Below, in pieces: positions 30,496-39,802 of a DNA stretch of 64,000 nt (position 1 is its first letter; every line of letters starts with the position of its first letter). The stretch comes from Novosphingobium arvoryzae (GTDB lineage Bacteria; Pseudomonadota; Alphaproteobacteria; Sphingomonadales; Sphingomonadaceae). Location: contig NZ_BMZD01000006.1 of the NCBI RefSeq assembly GCF_014652615.1, positions 62,001-126,000 of the forward strand, in the 5' to 3' direction. The position numbers were made by a program, and so were the translations under genes. Under the pieces are notes generated by a model that saw only the letters and a list, made by a program, of their open reading frames with translations, searched no databases and was not told the origin of the DNA.

Positions 30496-31467
30496 GTGAG
30501 CGTGAACGCCGGTGATCCCGACACCCTGAAGCCGCTGTTGCCGCCGCTGGCGCAGGCGCGACTGCAATCGCTGAAAGTAACCGACGCAGGGGTCGCGGTG
30601 CTGGTGCTCGACGCATCCGGGCTGGACGGGATCGAGCGCGACCGGCTGGAAGTGGCGATCAAGGACGCGCTGCGCGACCACGTGGCCGAAACGCGCGTGG
30701 CGATGATGGCCGACAAGCCGAAGATCCGGATCATCGCGGTCGGATCGGGCAAGGGCGGCGTGGGCAAGTCCACCGTCTCGGCCAATCTGGCAGTCGCGCT
30801 GGCGCGGATGGGCCGCAAGGTCGGGCTGGTCGATGCCGACATTTATGGCCCCAGCCAGCCCCGCCTGCTGGGCAACGAGGGTGTAAAACCCCGCGCGACC
30901 GAGAAGAAGCTGATCCCCGTCCCCAGCCAGTGGGGCGTGCCGGTGTTGTCGATGGGCCACCTGATCGAGGCAGGCAAGGCGATTGCCTGGCGCGGGCCGA
31001 TGGCGGGCAACGCGCTGGGCCAGCTGGTCGATGCCGACTGGGGCGATATCGATACCCTGATCGTCGACCTGCCCCCCGGCACTGGCGACGTCCAGCTGAC
31101 CATGCTGCAGCGTCACAAGCCGCTGGGCGCGGTGATCGTTTCCACCCCGCAGGATCTGGCGCTGATCGACGCGACCCGCGCGATGCAGCTGTTCGAGGTC
31201 GGCCATGTCCCCGTGATCGGCCTGGTGGAAAACATGGCCGGATATGCCTGCCCGCACTGCGGCGAGATCAGCGACCCGTTCGGCAAGGGCGGGACGGAGG
31301 CGACCGCCAAGGCGCTGAACCACCCGTTCCTGGGCCGGATCCCGCTGGACCTGTCGATCCGCCAGCAAAGCGATGCCGGCACGCCCCCCGCCGCCGGGAA
31401 TGGTCCGCAGGCCGAAGCCTTTGCCGCGATCGCGCGGCGCGTGGCGACCTGGCTCGACAATCAGTGA
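30496..31467 (+). CDS. apbC: Mrp/ApbC-type iron-sulfur cluster carrier ATPase
   Basis: A cytosolic P-loop ATPase of 323 aa that carries and transfers [4Fe-4S] clusters. The short N-terminal MIP18-like part is followed by the deviant Walker [10 protein letters not shown] at about 85-93, [26 protein letters not shown] and the cluster-binding CPHC at about residue 250. The start is GTG at 30496 after CAGGAG. It is divergent from hflK. Confidence 0.95.
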   Translation: MSVNAGDPDTLKPLLPPLAQARLQSLKVTDAGVAVLVLDASGLDGIERDRLEVAIKDALRDHVAETRVAMMADKPKIRIIAVGSGKGGVGKSTVSANLAVALARMGRKVGLVDADIYGPSQPRLLGNEGVKPRATEKKLIPVPSQWGVPVLSMGHLIEAGKAIAWRGPMAGNALGQLVDADWGDIDTLIVDLPPGTGDVQLTMLQRHKPLGAVIVSTPQDLALIDATRAMQLFEVGHVPVIGLVENMAGYACPHCGEISDPFGKGGTEATAKALNHPFLGRIPLDLSIRQQSDAGTPPAAGNGPQAEAFAAIARRVATWLDNQ

Positions 31468-31495
31468 ATCTGGCAGTGAAACGGACCGCAGCCCC

Positions 31496-33763
31496 ATGCG
31501 CGTAACCCGGCGCGGCATCCTGCTGGGGGCCGGGGCGACCGGCGGGCTGATCCTGGCCTGGGCGCTGACCCCGCGCTCGTTCCCGCCGCCGCTATCCGCC
31601 GCCGAGGGCGAAGTGGCGTTCGATGCCTGGCTGAAGATCGGGCGCGACGGGGTGGTCACGGTCGCCGTGCCGGAACTGGAAATGGGGCAGGGCATCACCA
31701 CCCTGATCCCGCAGATCGTAGCGCAGGAACTGGGCGCGGACTGGCGGCAGGTGGCGGTGGAACCGGCCCCGGTCAGCGGCGCCTATGCCAATGCGCCGCT
31801 CGCCGCGCGCTGGTCGGCGCTGTGGCTGCCGCTGCTGAGCGGGCTGGCGGACGAGCCGGACGACCTGCTCGCCCGCCGCTTTGCCGAGGGGGAGCCGTTT
31901 ACCGCCACCGCCGATGGCACATCGCTGATCGCGCACGAAGCCGCCGCTCGCGCCGCCGCTGCCAGCGCCCGCGCGATGCTGGCGCAGGCCGCCGCCGACC
32001 GCTGGGGCGTGGCGTGGGAAGAATGCGATGCGGTGGACGGCCACATTGTCCACGCCAAGCGCCGCCTGCCCTTCGCCCAGTTGGTCGAGGAAGCCGCGGG
32101 CTTCGACGCGCCCGACCCGCCGGTCCTGCGCCCGCGCCCACCGGGCGAGAATCCCGCCGAAGTGCTGCCCGGCGCGTCGCTGCGCTTCCCCCGGCTGGAC
32201 CTGCCCGCCAAAGTCGACGGCAGCTTCAACTTCGCGGGCGACGTGCGCCTGCCCGACATGGTCTATGCCGCCATCCGGCACGGCCCCATCGGGGACACCC
32301 GGCTGGGCGGCTATGACACGGGCCAGACCAGGGGCGTGCAAGGCCTGCTGAAGCTGGTCAACGGCCCCAGTTGGCTGGCGGCGGTGGCAACCGACTGGTG
32401 GGCCGCAGAACGCGCGCTTACCCTGATCGCCCCGCGCTTTGCCGCGCAGGACCGCGCCGGCACCGCCGCCTGTGAACAGGCACTGGAAGAGGCCCTGCGG
32501 CGCGGCCGTGCCAGCCGGATTGCGGAGAGCGGCGAACCCGACGCCTGGCTGTCGGAAAAGTTCGAACACGTCGCGCATTACCGCGTCGCCCCGGCACTCC
32601 ACGCCACGTTGGAAACCGCCACCGCCACCGCCCGGCTGGCCGACGGGAAGCTGGAGCTGTGGGTGGCGACGCAGGCCCCGCAGGCCGCCCGTCGCGCCGC
32701 GGCTGCCGCGCTGGACATAGCCGTCGAGAACGTGGTGCTCTATCCCATGCCGGCCGGGGGCAGCTTCGACCGGCGGCTGGAGCATGACCACGTGGCCGAA
32801 GTGGCCGTGATCGCGCGGCAGGTGGGCAAGCCGGTGCAGCTGATCTGGTCGCGCTGGCAGGAACACGTCGCGGGCGTGCCGCGCACACCGGCGCGGTCCG
32901 TGCTGGCGGCGCGGACCGCTTCTGACGGCACGCTGGTCGCCCTGAAAGTGCGCATCGCCGCCCCCGCCAGCTTTCACGAATTCGGGGAACGGCTGCTGGA
33001 AGGCAAGGCGCCCCACGCCGGGCGCCATGCACAGTTGCAGGGCGATGCGATGACCGTGGAGGGCGCCGTGCCCGCCTATGCAATCCCGCACCTGGTGGTC
33101 GAACACGTGCCCGCCGTCATCCCGCTGCCCACTGCGCGGATGCATGGCAACGCGCACGGCTATACCTGCTTCATGGTCGAAACCTTCATCGACGAGCTGG
33201 CCGCCCGCGCCCGGCGCGAACCGCTGTCCTATCGCATCGCGATGCTGGGGCATGACGTGCGGCTGGCCAATTGCCTGCAACGCGCCGCGACGCTGGCCGA
33301 ATGGAACGGCGGCGCGGCGGGCAGCGGGCAAGGGCTGGCCTGTCACCAGATGACGGTCGCGGGCCGGACGGGCCGCATCGCGCTGGTCGCCGCCGCCCGG
33401 CAGGACGAACGCGGCATCCGCGTCGACAAGCTGACCGCCGTGGCCGACATCGGCCGGGTGGTGAACGCCGACATCGCCCGCCAGCAGATCGAGGGCGGCT
33501 TGCTGTTCGCGCTTGGCATGGCGCGCGGATCGAGCACCGCCTATGCCGACGGCCTGCCGCTGACCGGGCGGCTGGGGATGCTGAACCTGCCCCAACTGGC
33601 GGATTGCCCGGAGATCGAGGTGGACTTCATCGCGGGTGACGACGATCCGTTCGATCCCGCCGAACTGGCCGTGGCCGTGGCCGCCCCGGCCATTGCCAAT
33701 GCCCTGTTCGCCGCCGGTTCGACCCGGCTGCGCACCCTGCCCCTGCTGGCCGGAAGCGCCTGA
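31496..33763 (+). CDS. Molybdopterin-binding subunit of isoquinoline 1-oxidoreductase type, orphan
   Basis: A xanthine-oxidase-family large subunit of 755 aa. The N-terminus TRRGILLGAGATGGLILAW is a twin-arginine-like signal, as in IorB proteins. Cofactor-domain segments include ELEMGQGITTLIPQI near the start, PAGGSFDRRLEHDH and MHGNAHGYTCFMVE. The C-terminal region where the catalytic Glu normally sits (GVGE) reads DPAELAVAVAAP, so the glutamate is offset or uncertain. No small [2Fe-2S] subunit or maturation gene is adjacent. The ATG at 31496 lacks a strong Shine-Dalgarno. The substrate is unknown. Confidence 0.85.
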   Translation: MRVTRRGILLGAGATGGLILAWALTPRSFPPPLSAAEGEVAFDAWLKIGRDGVVTVAVPELEMGQGITTLIPQIVAQELGADWRQVAVEPAPVSGAYANAPLAARWSALWLPLLSGLADEPDDLLARRFAEGEPFTATADGTSLIAHEAAARAAAASARAMLAQAAADRWGVAWEECDAVDGHIVHAKRRLPFAQLVEEAAGFDAPDPPVLRPRPPGENPAEVLPGASLRFPRLDLPAKVDGSFNFAGDVRLPDMVYAAIRHGPIGDTRLGGYDTGQTRGVQGLLKLVNGPSWLAAVATDWWAAERALTLIAPRFAAQDRAGTAACEQALEEALRRGRASRIAESGEPDAWLSEKFEHVAHYRVAPALHATLETATATARLADGKLELWVATQAPQAARRAAAAALDIAVENVVLYPMPAGGSFDRRLEHDHVAEVAVIARQVGKPVQLIWSRWQEHVAGVPRTPARSVLAARTASDGTLVALKVRIAAPASFHEFGERLLEGKAPHAGRHAQLQGDAMTVEGAVPAYAIPHLVVEHVPAVIPLPTARMHGNAHGYTCFMVETFIDELAARARREPLSYRIAMLGHDVRLANCLQRAATLAEWNGGAAGSGQGLACHQMTVAGRTGRIALVAAARQDERGIRVDKLTAVADIGRVVNADIARQQIEGGLLFALGMARGSSTAYADGLPLTGRLGMLNLPQLADCPEIEVDFIAGDDDPFDPAELAVAVAAPAIANALFAAGSTRLRTLPLLAGSA

Positions 33764-33817
33764 TGCCGCCGAAAGCCCAGCTTTTCCTGCCTGCACGGAC
33801 CCGCCAGAGCGCATGTC

Positions 33818-34837
33818 ATGACTGACCATTTGCCCGCCAACCATCCTCCCGTCGCCAAGCTCAGGGTCGGCGTGCTGCTGGTCAACCTCGGCACCCCCGA
33901 TGCGCCGACGCCCAAGGCGGTGCGCCGCTACCTCAAGGAATTCCTGTCCGACCCGCGCGTCGTGGAAATTCCGAAGCTGGTGTGGTGGCCGATCCTGAAC
34001 GGGATCATCCTGAACGTGCGGCCGAAGAAATCGGCCCATGCCTATGAACAGGTCTGGGGGCCGGACGGATCGCCGCTGGCCGCGATCACCAAGGCGCAGG
34101 CCGCCGCGCTGCAAGCGCGGCTGGGCGATGGCGTGATGGTTCGCTGGGCAATGCGCTATGGCAACCCGGCGCTGGGCGCCGAAGTGCAGGCGATGAAGGA
34201 TGCCGGGTGCGAACGCATCCTGGTTGCCCCGCTCTACCCCCAGTATTCGGGCGCGACGACCGCGACCGTGATCGATGCTTTGGGCGCGCAGCTGGCAAAA
34301 ATGCGCTGGCAGCCCGCGATCCGCACCCTGCCGCCCTATTACGACGACGCAGCCCATATCGAAGCGCTGCGCGCCGATACCGTGCGCCAGCTGGCCGCGC
34401 TGGATTTCACGCCGGAAGTGCTGTTGCTGTCGTTCCACGGCATGCCCGAACGCACGCTGCATCTGGGCGATCCCTATCACTGCCAGTGCCGCAAGACCGC
34501 ACGGCTGCTGGCACAGGCGCTGGCCCCGACCCACCCCGACCTGCGGATCGAGGTCAGCTTTCAATCGCGCTTTGGCCGCGCCAAGTGGCTGGAACCCGCG
34601 ACCGACGCCGTGCTGGACCAGCTGGCGAAGGCCGGCACCCGCCGCGTCGCGATTGCCGCACCGGGCTTTTCCGCCGACTGCCTGGAAACGCGCGAAGAAC
34701 TGGCAATTCGGGGGGCAGAGGATTTCAAGGCCGCCGGGGGCACGCACTTTGCCGCGCTCGATTGCCTGAATACGTCCGATGCCGGGATGGCGATGCTGGA
34801 CACGCTGGTCCGACGTGAACTGGCGGGGTGGATTTAA
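33818..34837 (+). CDS. hemH: Ferrochelatase
   Basis: Inserts Fe(II) into protoporphyrin IX, the last step of heme synthesis. 339 aa with VLLVNLGTPDAPTPKAVRRYLKEFL at the start, RWAMRYGNP, LYPQYSGATT, the catalytic histidine in LSFHGMPER, and SFQSRFGRAKWLEP plus a GFSADCLET(R)EE end. YHCQCRKT provides cysteines of the type found in some cluster-containing ferrochelatases. Upstream of a P450 gene on the same strand (43-bp gap), possibly chance. Confidence 0.96.
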   Translation: MTDHLPANHPPVAKLRVGVLLVNLGTPDAPTPKAVRRYLKEFLSDPRVVEIPKLVWWPILNGIILNVRPKKSAHAYEQVWGPDGSPLAAITKAQAAALQARLGDGVMVRWAMRYGNPALGAEVQAMKDAGCERILVAPLYPQYSGATTATVIDALGAQLAKMRWQPAIRTLPPYYDDAAHIEALRADTVRQLAALDFTPEVLLLSFHGMPERTLHLGDPYHCQCRKTARLLAQALAPTHPDLRIEVSFQSRFGRAKWLEPATDAVLDQLAKAGTRRVAIAAPGFSADCLETREELAIRGAEDFKAAGGTHFAALDCLNTSDAGMAMLDTLVRRELAGWI

Positions 34838-34880
34838 CCGAAAAGCTAATTACATCGGTGTCAATAATCGAGGAGAGACG

Positions 34881-36257
34881 ATGGCTACGCTGGCAACCGA
34901 TACCCCTGCTTTCACCCACTGGTCCCAGGCCCTGCCCAAGCACGCGCTGGATCACATTCCGGGCGAGGACGGCTGGCCGGTGCTGGGCACCACCCTGCAA
35001 TTGCTGGCTGACCCAATCGGGTTCGGCAACCGGATGCGGGCGAAATACGGCAACGTCTATCGCAACAACAGCTTTGGCCGGCGCGGGGTGATCCTGATCG
35101 GGGCGGAAGCGAACGAGCTGGTGCTGTTCGACCGGGGCAAGCTGTTTTCCAGCGAACAGGGCTGGGGCCCGGTGCTCGACCAGCTGTTCCCGCGCGGACT
35201 GATGCTGCTGGACTTCGACCATCACCGGGCCGACCGCCGCGCGCTGTCGATCGCGTTCAAGCCCGAGCCGATGCGGCATTATTCCGACGCGCTCAATCGC
35301 GGGATTTCCGAGCGGGTGCAGGAATGGTCCGGGCGCGAAATGGCCTTCTATCCGGCGATCAAGCAGCTGACGTTGGATCTGGCCGCCGACAGTTTCCTGG
35401 GTCTGCCGTGGGGGCCGGAAGCGGACAAGATCAACACCGCCTTCATCGACATGGTCCAGGCCTCGATCGGCGTGATCCGCAAGCCCCTGCCGTTTACCGC
35501 GATGGGCCGGGGCGTGGCGGGGCGCAAGTTCCTGCTGGAATACTTCACCGCCGAAACGCTGCGCCGACGCGAACAGGGCGGCGGGCAGGACATGTTCAGC
35601 CAGTTTGCCCGCGCAACGCACGAAGACGGCTCGCTGATGCCGGTCGACGAAGTGGTCGATCACATGATCTTCCTGATGATGGCTGCGCACGATACCATCA
35701 CGTCGTCCGCCACCTCGCTGATCTGGCTGCTGGCGAAGAACCCGGAATGGCAGGACAAGCTGCGCGAGGAACTGCGCGCGGTGACCGGCGGCGAAGGCCG
35801 TGCCCTGGCCTATGACGACCTGGGCAAGCTGGACCTGACCGAGATGGCGTTCAAGGAAGCGCTGCGGATGATCCCGCCGGTTCCGTCGCTCCCGCGCCGC
35901 GCGCTGCGGAAATTCACGTTCGGCGGCTATACTATCCCGGCCGGAACGCCGGTGGGGATCAGCCCCGCGGCGGTCCACATGATGGAGGAATACTGGCCCG
36001 AACCCGCAAAGTTCGATCCGCTGCGCTTCACCCCGGAACAGGTGGCCAAGCGCCACAAGTATGCCTGGGTGCCGTTCGGCGGGGGCGCGCACATGTGCCT
36101 GGGGCTGCACTTTGCCTACATGCAGGTGAAGATCCTGCTGGCCCACGTCCTGACGCGCTATCACATCGATATCGCGCCGGGGTATGAGCCCAAGTGGCAA
36201 CCCTGGCCGATCCCCAAGCCCAGCGATGGCTTGCGCGTCACGTTCCGGCCGGTCTAA
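34881..36257 (+). CDS. Cytochrome P450
   Basis: A soluble heme monooxygenase of 458 aa. The I-helix oxygen-binding motif is MAAHDTITS, the K-helix EALR is followed by PRRALR, and the heme-ligand loop is FGGGAHMCLG with Cys406. AGGAGAG is 4-10 bases before the ATG. No ferredoxin or reductase gene is next to it. A class V aminotransferase follows 32 bases downstream and may share its transcript. The subfamily and substrate were not identified. Confidence 0.93.
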   Translation: MATLATDTPAFTHWSQALPKHALDHIPGEDGWPVLGTTLQLLADPIGFGNRMRAKYGNVYRNNSFGRRGVILIGAEANELVLFDRGKLFSSEQGWGPVLDQLFPRGLMLLDFDHHRADRRALSIAFKPEPMRHYSDALNRGISERVQEWSGREMAFYPAIKQLTLDLAADSFLGLPWGPEADKINTAFIDMVQASIGVIRKPLPFTAMGRGVAGRKFLLEYFTAETLRRREQGGGQDMFSQFARATHEDGSLMPVDEVVDHMIFLMMAAHDTITSSATSLIWLLAKNPEWQDKLREELRAVTGGEGRALAYDDLGKLDLTEMAFKEALRMIPPVPSLPRRALRKFTFGGYTIPAGTPVGISPAAVHMMEEYWPEPAKFDPLRFTPEQVAKRHKYAWVPFGGGAHMCLGLHFAYMQVKILLAHVLTRYHIDIAPGYEPKWQPWPIPKPSDGLRVTFRPV

Positions 36258-36271
36258 GCGCGGGGCAGTCC

Positions 36272-36285
36272 CTAACGAAAGTTAT
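36272..36285. promoter_or_regulatory. CTAAC-N4-GTTAT inverted repeat before the aminotransferase gene
   Basis: CTAAC-gaaa-GTTAT lies immediately upstream of the start at 36290. It has the same arms and 4-base spacing as the CTAAC-N4-GTTAG repeat at 9482. It is short, so chance is possible. Confidence 0.22.
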
Positions 36286-36289
36286 AACG

Positions 36290-37423
36290 ATGCCCGGTCT
36301 GCGCCCCGATATCGATCCTGACGGTCTGCTGGAATACTCGGTGGTGTTCACCGACCGCTCGCTCAACCACATGAGCGCGGCATTCCAGGGCGTGATGCAC
36401 GATATCCATGCGGGCCTGACCGGGGTCTACGGGGCAGAGCGCGCCGTCGTCGTTCCCGGCGGCGGCAGCTATGCGATGGAAGCGGTCGCGCGGCAGTTCG
36501 CGACCGACAAGCGCGTGCTGGTGATCCGCAACGGGTTCTTCTCCTACCGCTGGAGCCAGATTTTCGAAGCGGGCCGCATCCCCGCCCACGAAACCGTGAT
36601 GAAGGCTCGCCGCATCGGCGAAGGGCCGACCGCACCGTTCACCCCCGCCCCCATCGACGAAGTGGTCGCCGCGATCCATGCCGAGCGCCCCAACGTGGTC
36701 TTTGCCCCGCACGTCGAAACCGCATCGGGAATCATCCTGCCCGACGCTTACGTGCGCGCCGTGGCCGCCGCCGCGCATGACGTTGGCGCGCTGTTCGTGC
36801 TCGATTGCGTGGCATCGGGCTGCGCCTGGGTGGACATGGCCGCCAGTGGCGTCGATGTGCTGATCTCAGCCCCGCAGAAGGGCTGGTCAGCCTCGCCCTG
36901 TGCCGGTCTGGTCATGCTGAGCGCGGCCGCACTGGAACGCTGCCGCGCCGCGCAGTCCAGCAGCTTTGCCATCGATCTGGGCCGCTGGCTGGCGATCATG
37001 GAAGCCTACCTGAACGGCGGCCACGCCTATCACGCCACTATGCCCACCGACGCCCTGCGCGGGTTTCGCGATGCGATGCTGGAAACGCAGGCTGCCGGCT
37101 ACGAATCCCTGCGCGCCGCCCAGTGGGAACAGGGCAACGCGGTGCGCGCGATGCTGGCCGCGCGCGGCGTGCAATCCGTTGCTGCCGAAGGATTCGGCGC
37201 GCCGGGCGTGGTCGTATCCTACACCACCGATCCCGATATCCAGAACGGCAGGAGGTTCCTTGCCCAAGGCTATCAGATCGCGGCGGGCGTGCCACTGATG
37301 GTGGACGAGGGCGCGGACTATCGCAGCTTCCGCCTCGGCCTGTTCGGACTGGACAAGCTGCTGGACGTGCCGGCCAGCCTGAAGCGACTGGAAACCGCGT
37401 TCGACGCGGTCTTCCCGGCCTGA
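36290..37423 (+). CDS. Class V aminotransferase (serine/alanine-glyoxylate type)
   Basis: A PLP enzyme of 377 aa. GGGSYAMEAVARQF near the start, VLDCVASGCAWVDM and SAPQKGWSASP, with the PLP lysine in the last, match the alanine-glyoxylate/serine-pyruvate aminotransferase group. The ATG at 36290 has only weak Shine-Dalgarno support, and the open frame continues into the P450 gene. The amino donor is not identifiable. Confidence 0.88.
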   Translation: MPGLRPDIDPDGLLEYSVVFTDRSLNHMSAAFQGVMHDIHAGLTGVYGAERAVVVPGGGSYAMEAVARQFATDKRVLVIRNGFFSYRWSQIFEAGRIPAHETVMKARRIGEGPTAPFTPAPIDEVVAAIHAERPNVVFAPHVETASGIILPDAYVRAVAAAAHDVGALFVLDCVASGCAWVDMAASGVDVLISAPQKGWSASPCAGLVMLSAAALERCRAAQSSSFAIDLGRWLAIMEAYLNGGHAYHATMPTDALRGFRDAMLETQAAGYESLRAAQWEQGNAVRAMLAARGVQSVAAEGFGAPGVVVSYTTDPDIQNGRRFLAQGYQIAAGVPLMVDEGADYRSFRLGLFGLDKLLDVPASLKRLETAFDAVFPA

Positions 37424-37427
37424 GTCC

Positions 37428-37736
37428 TTACCGTTTGCGGACGAATTCCGCGCGCAACACCAGCCCCTTGATCCCATCGAACCGGCAGTCGATTTCCTGC
37501 GCGTCGCCGGTCAGGCGGATCGACTTGATCACCGTGCCCTGCTTCAGCGTCTGGCCCGCGCCCTTGACGGTCAGGTCCTTGATCAGAGTGACGGAGTCCC
37601 CATCCGCCAGCAGGTTGCCCACCGCATCGCGCACTTCCACCACATCGGCGGCGGCGCGCTTGGCCGCAAGCTCCGACGCGGGCAGCCATTCGCCGCTGTC
37701 CTCGTCATAGACGTAATCTTCGTCGGTATCGGCCAT
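37428..37736 (-). CDS. PhnA-domain protein without the usual zinc ribbon
   Basis: 102 aa. The C-terminal two thirds (VRDAVGNLLADGDSVTLIKDLTVKGAG...GIKGLVLRAEFVRKR) match the PhnA/YjdM domain. The normal N-terminal zinc ribbon with two CxxC pairs is replaced by an acidic stretch (DEDYVYDEDSGEWLP) with no cysteines there. GGAGGG precedes the ATG at 37736. Despite its name this family is not tied to phosphonate use; the function is unknown. Confidence 0.82.
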   Translation of the reverse strand: MADTDEDYVYDEDSGEWLPASELAAKRAAADVVEVRDAVGNLLADGDSVTLIKDLTVKGAGQTLKQGTVIKSIRLTGDAQEIDCRFDGIKGLVLRAEFVRKR

Positions 37737-37863
37737 TGTTTCCCTCCATTGGCAGGCAACGGCCATGGCAGGCGCGCCGCCGCTTGGCGAGTAAAACCTT
37801 GAAGCGCTTGCCCCTGTGTCGATCCAGCGGCAGACTGCCGCAAAATACAGGGGGAGAATGGCA

Positions 37864-38304
37864 ATGAACAATCCGGCAATCGCACGGCGAATGGTGCTGC
37901 TGGGCACTGTCCTGGTCATGCTGGGGCTGCTCACCGGCTTCGTGTCCGGCAGCCTCGCCAACCCACGCATGGGGCTGGCCTCGCACCTCGAAGGCTTGAT
38001 GAACGGCACGCTGCTGATCGCCCTGGGGGCGGCCTGGGGACATGTCCGGCTGTCGCCCGCCGGCGAACGCTGGGCCTTCGGGCTGCTGGCATTCGGATCG
38101 CTGGCCAACTGGCTGGCGACCCTGCTGGCGGCGATCTGGGGCGCGGGCGGCGAAACGATGCCGCTGACCGCTGCAGGCCATCAAGCCGCCGCCTGGCAGG
38201 AAAACGTGGTGACCGGCCTGCTGATCACGCTGTCCTTCGCGATGGTCGCGGCCATCGCCCTGGTCATCAAGGGCTTGCTGGCCGCACGGCAGGACGCGGC
38301 ATGA
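37864..38304 (+). CDS. Membrane protein of the hydroxylaminobenzene mutase / styrene oxide isomerase type
   Basis: 146 aa with four predicted membrane helices. The segment NPRMGLASHLEGLMNGTLL carries the HLEGxMNG signature shared by hydroxylaminobenzene mutases and styrene oxide isomerase, membrane enzymes that rearrange small aromatics. GGGGGAG is 8 bases before the ATG at 37864 and only 2 before the one at 37858. The stop overlaps the start of an acetyltransferase gene (ATGA). The substrate is unknown; family membership is from motif recognition. Confidence 0.7.
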   Translation: MNNPAIARRMVLLGTVLVMLGLLTGFVSGSLANPRMGLASHLEGLMNGTLLIALGAAWGHVRLSPAGERWAFGLLAFGSLANWLATLLAAIWGAGGETMPLTAAGHQAAAWQENVVTGLLITLSFAMVAAIALVIKGLLAARQDAA

Positions 38305-38906
38305 CCGACCGCACGGTCATTCCGCTGGACGAAACACACCGCGCCGCCGCCGTCGCCACGCTCGCCGCCGCGTTTCAGGATGACCCGGCGGTCAGCTGGA
38401 TCATCCCCGATCCCGCCGCGCGTGCGCGCCGGTTGCTCAAAATGTACGATTGGCTGTTCAGCGATCACCTGACCCACGGCTTCATTCTGGGCACGTCGGG
38501 CGCGGAAGCGGTGACCATGTGGCGCGCACCGGGCAAGGTCCATTACCGCACCCCGCTGCGCCCCGGACACCTGCTCCACCTGTTGCAGATCTTCGGCCCC
38601 TGCATCCTGCGGGCCGCGAAGGTGGGCGACTGCATCGATGCGCATCTGCTGCGCGGGGAAGGCCGCTATTACTTGCGGTATGCCGGGGTGCGGCCCGAAT
38701 ACCAGGGCAAGGGGCTGGGCGGCCTGACGATCCGCGCGGGGCTTGCGAAAGCGGCGCAGGCGGGCGTTCCTGCCGTGCTGGAAACCGCAACGGAGAGCAA
38801 CGTCGGCCTCTATCAGCGGCTGGGCTTTGCCGTGCGGGAGGAATGGGATGTGCCGGGGCGCGGGGCACCGCATTTCTGGACGATGGAGCACCCGGCCCAG
38901 GCCTGA
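38301..38906 (+). CDS. GNAT-family N-acetyltransferase
   Basis: 201 aa. The acetyl-CoA-binding motif is seen as YAGVRPEYQGKGLGG, followed by LETATESNVGLYQRLGF, the usual C-terminal GNAT pattern. The ATGA overlap with the membrane isomerase-like gene indicates coupled translation. Its acceptor cannot be predicted. Confidence 0.88.
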   Translation: MTDRTVIPLDETHRAAAVATLAAAFQDDPAVSWIIPDPAARARRLLKMYDWLFSDHLTHGFILGTSGAEAVTMWRAPGKVHYRTPLRPGHLLHLLQIFGPCILRAAKVGDCIDAHLLRGEGRYYLRYAGVRPEYQGKGLGGLTIRAGLAKAAQAGVPAVLETATESNVGLYQRLGFAVREEWDVPGRGAPHFWTMEHPAQA

Positions 38907-38910
38907 AGAA

Positions 38911-39669
38911 TCAGGCGAACACCCCGTCCCACACCAGCTTGGCTCCCAGCGCGACCATCAGCAGGTAGATGATGGTGTAGAACCGCGCGCTGTCCAGCCG
39001 CCGGATCAGCCGAACGGCGATCAGCGTGCTGACGATAGCCAGCGGCAGCAGCGCCGCGCCGGCGGCCAGAGTCTGCGCATTGAGCGATCCCAACGCGAGG
39101 TAACTGGGCACCTTGATCCAGTTGATCAGCGCAAAGAACACCGAACTGGTGCCAACAAAGCGCTCATGCGGCAGACGGCGCGGGGTAACCCACATCTGGA
39201 ACGGTGGCCCACCCGCATGGGCGATCTGGCTGGTGAAGCCTGAGGCCGCGCCGAACAGCATGCCGACCCAGCCGGGCGAATCCGATGGGGTCACCACTCT
39301 CCCCCCGCGCTCCAGCCACAGCCGATAGACACCAAACGCGCCGGTGATTGCGCCGAGCACGAGCAGCAGGCGCTCCTCTGGCACCACGGCGGCCAACACC
39401 GTGCCCAGCGCGACGCCCGCGATCGCGCCCGGCAGCATCCAGGCAACGATCCAGCGGTCCCAGCTCTTGCGGAACGACCACACGCTCACCGCGTCCTGTG
39501 CCAGCAGCACCGGCATCAGCACCGCCGCCGCGACCGGGGCGGGCAGGCTGAGCGCCAGCAGCGGGGTTGCCAGCACGCCGAGGCCGGAAAAGCCGCCCTT
39601 GGCCAGCCCGACCACGATTACCGCGATCACCGCCAGGGTCAGCGTCCAGGGATCGGCCAGCAGTTCCAT
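38911..39669 (-). CDS. TauE/SafE (TSUP) family membrane transporter
   Basis: 252 aa with about eight hydrophobic segments. Two similar family motifs are visible, GLAKGGFSGLGVLATPLLAL near residue 20 and GAASGFTSQIAHAGGPPFQMW near residue 140. Members export or take up sulfur-containing or organic anions. The ATG at 39669 gives the normal N-terminus; the frame stays open upstream. It is convergent with the acetyltransferase gene. The substrate is unknown. Confidence 0.9.
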   Translation of the reverse strand: MELLADPWTLTLAVIAVIVVGLAKGGFSGLGVLATPLLALSLPAPVAAAVLMPVLLAQDAVSVWSFRKSWDRWIVAWMLPGAIAGVALGTVLAAVVPEERLLLVLGAITGAFGVYRLWLERGGRVVTPSDSPGWVGMLFGAASGFTSQIAHAGGPPFQMWVTPRRLPHERFVGTSSVFFALINWIKVPSYLALGSLNAQTLAAGAALLPLAIVSTLIAVRLIRRLDSARFYTIIYLLMVALGAKLVWDGVFA

Positions 39670-39690
39670 CGCCCCAGCGACAAGCATGCC

Positions 39691-39729
39691 CTGCCGCGCA
39701 GCGCAAGTGTCTGCCGCGCAGCGCAAGTG
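39691..39729. repeat. Two tandem copies of a 19-base sequence
   Basis: CTGCCGCGCAGCGCAAGTG occurs at 39691-39709 and again at 39711-39729, between the divergent TSUP and dipeptidase genes. It may be a local duplication or paired binding sites. Confidence 0.8.
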
Positions 39730-39802
39730 CCTGCACTCTTGCCAAGTGGCGCGCGCTGCCGCTTAAGTGCGGCAAACGCACCAACCGCCAAGGACCTACC
39801 CG

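Noticed and set aside
31592..34747. A 1051-codon open frame on the minus strand
   Set aside because: It lies antisense to the molybdopterin subunit and ferrochelatase, both with clear family motifs. Its product is low-complexity Arg/Gly/His-rich, typical of antisense frames in high-GC DNA.
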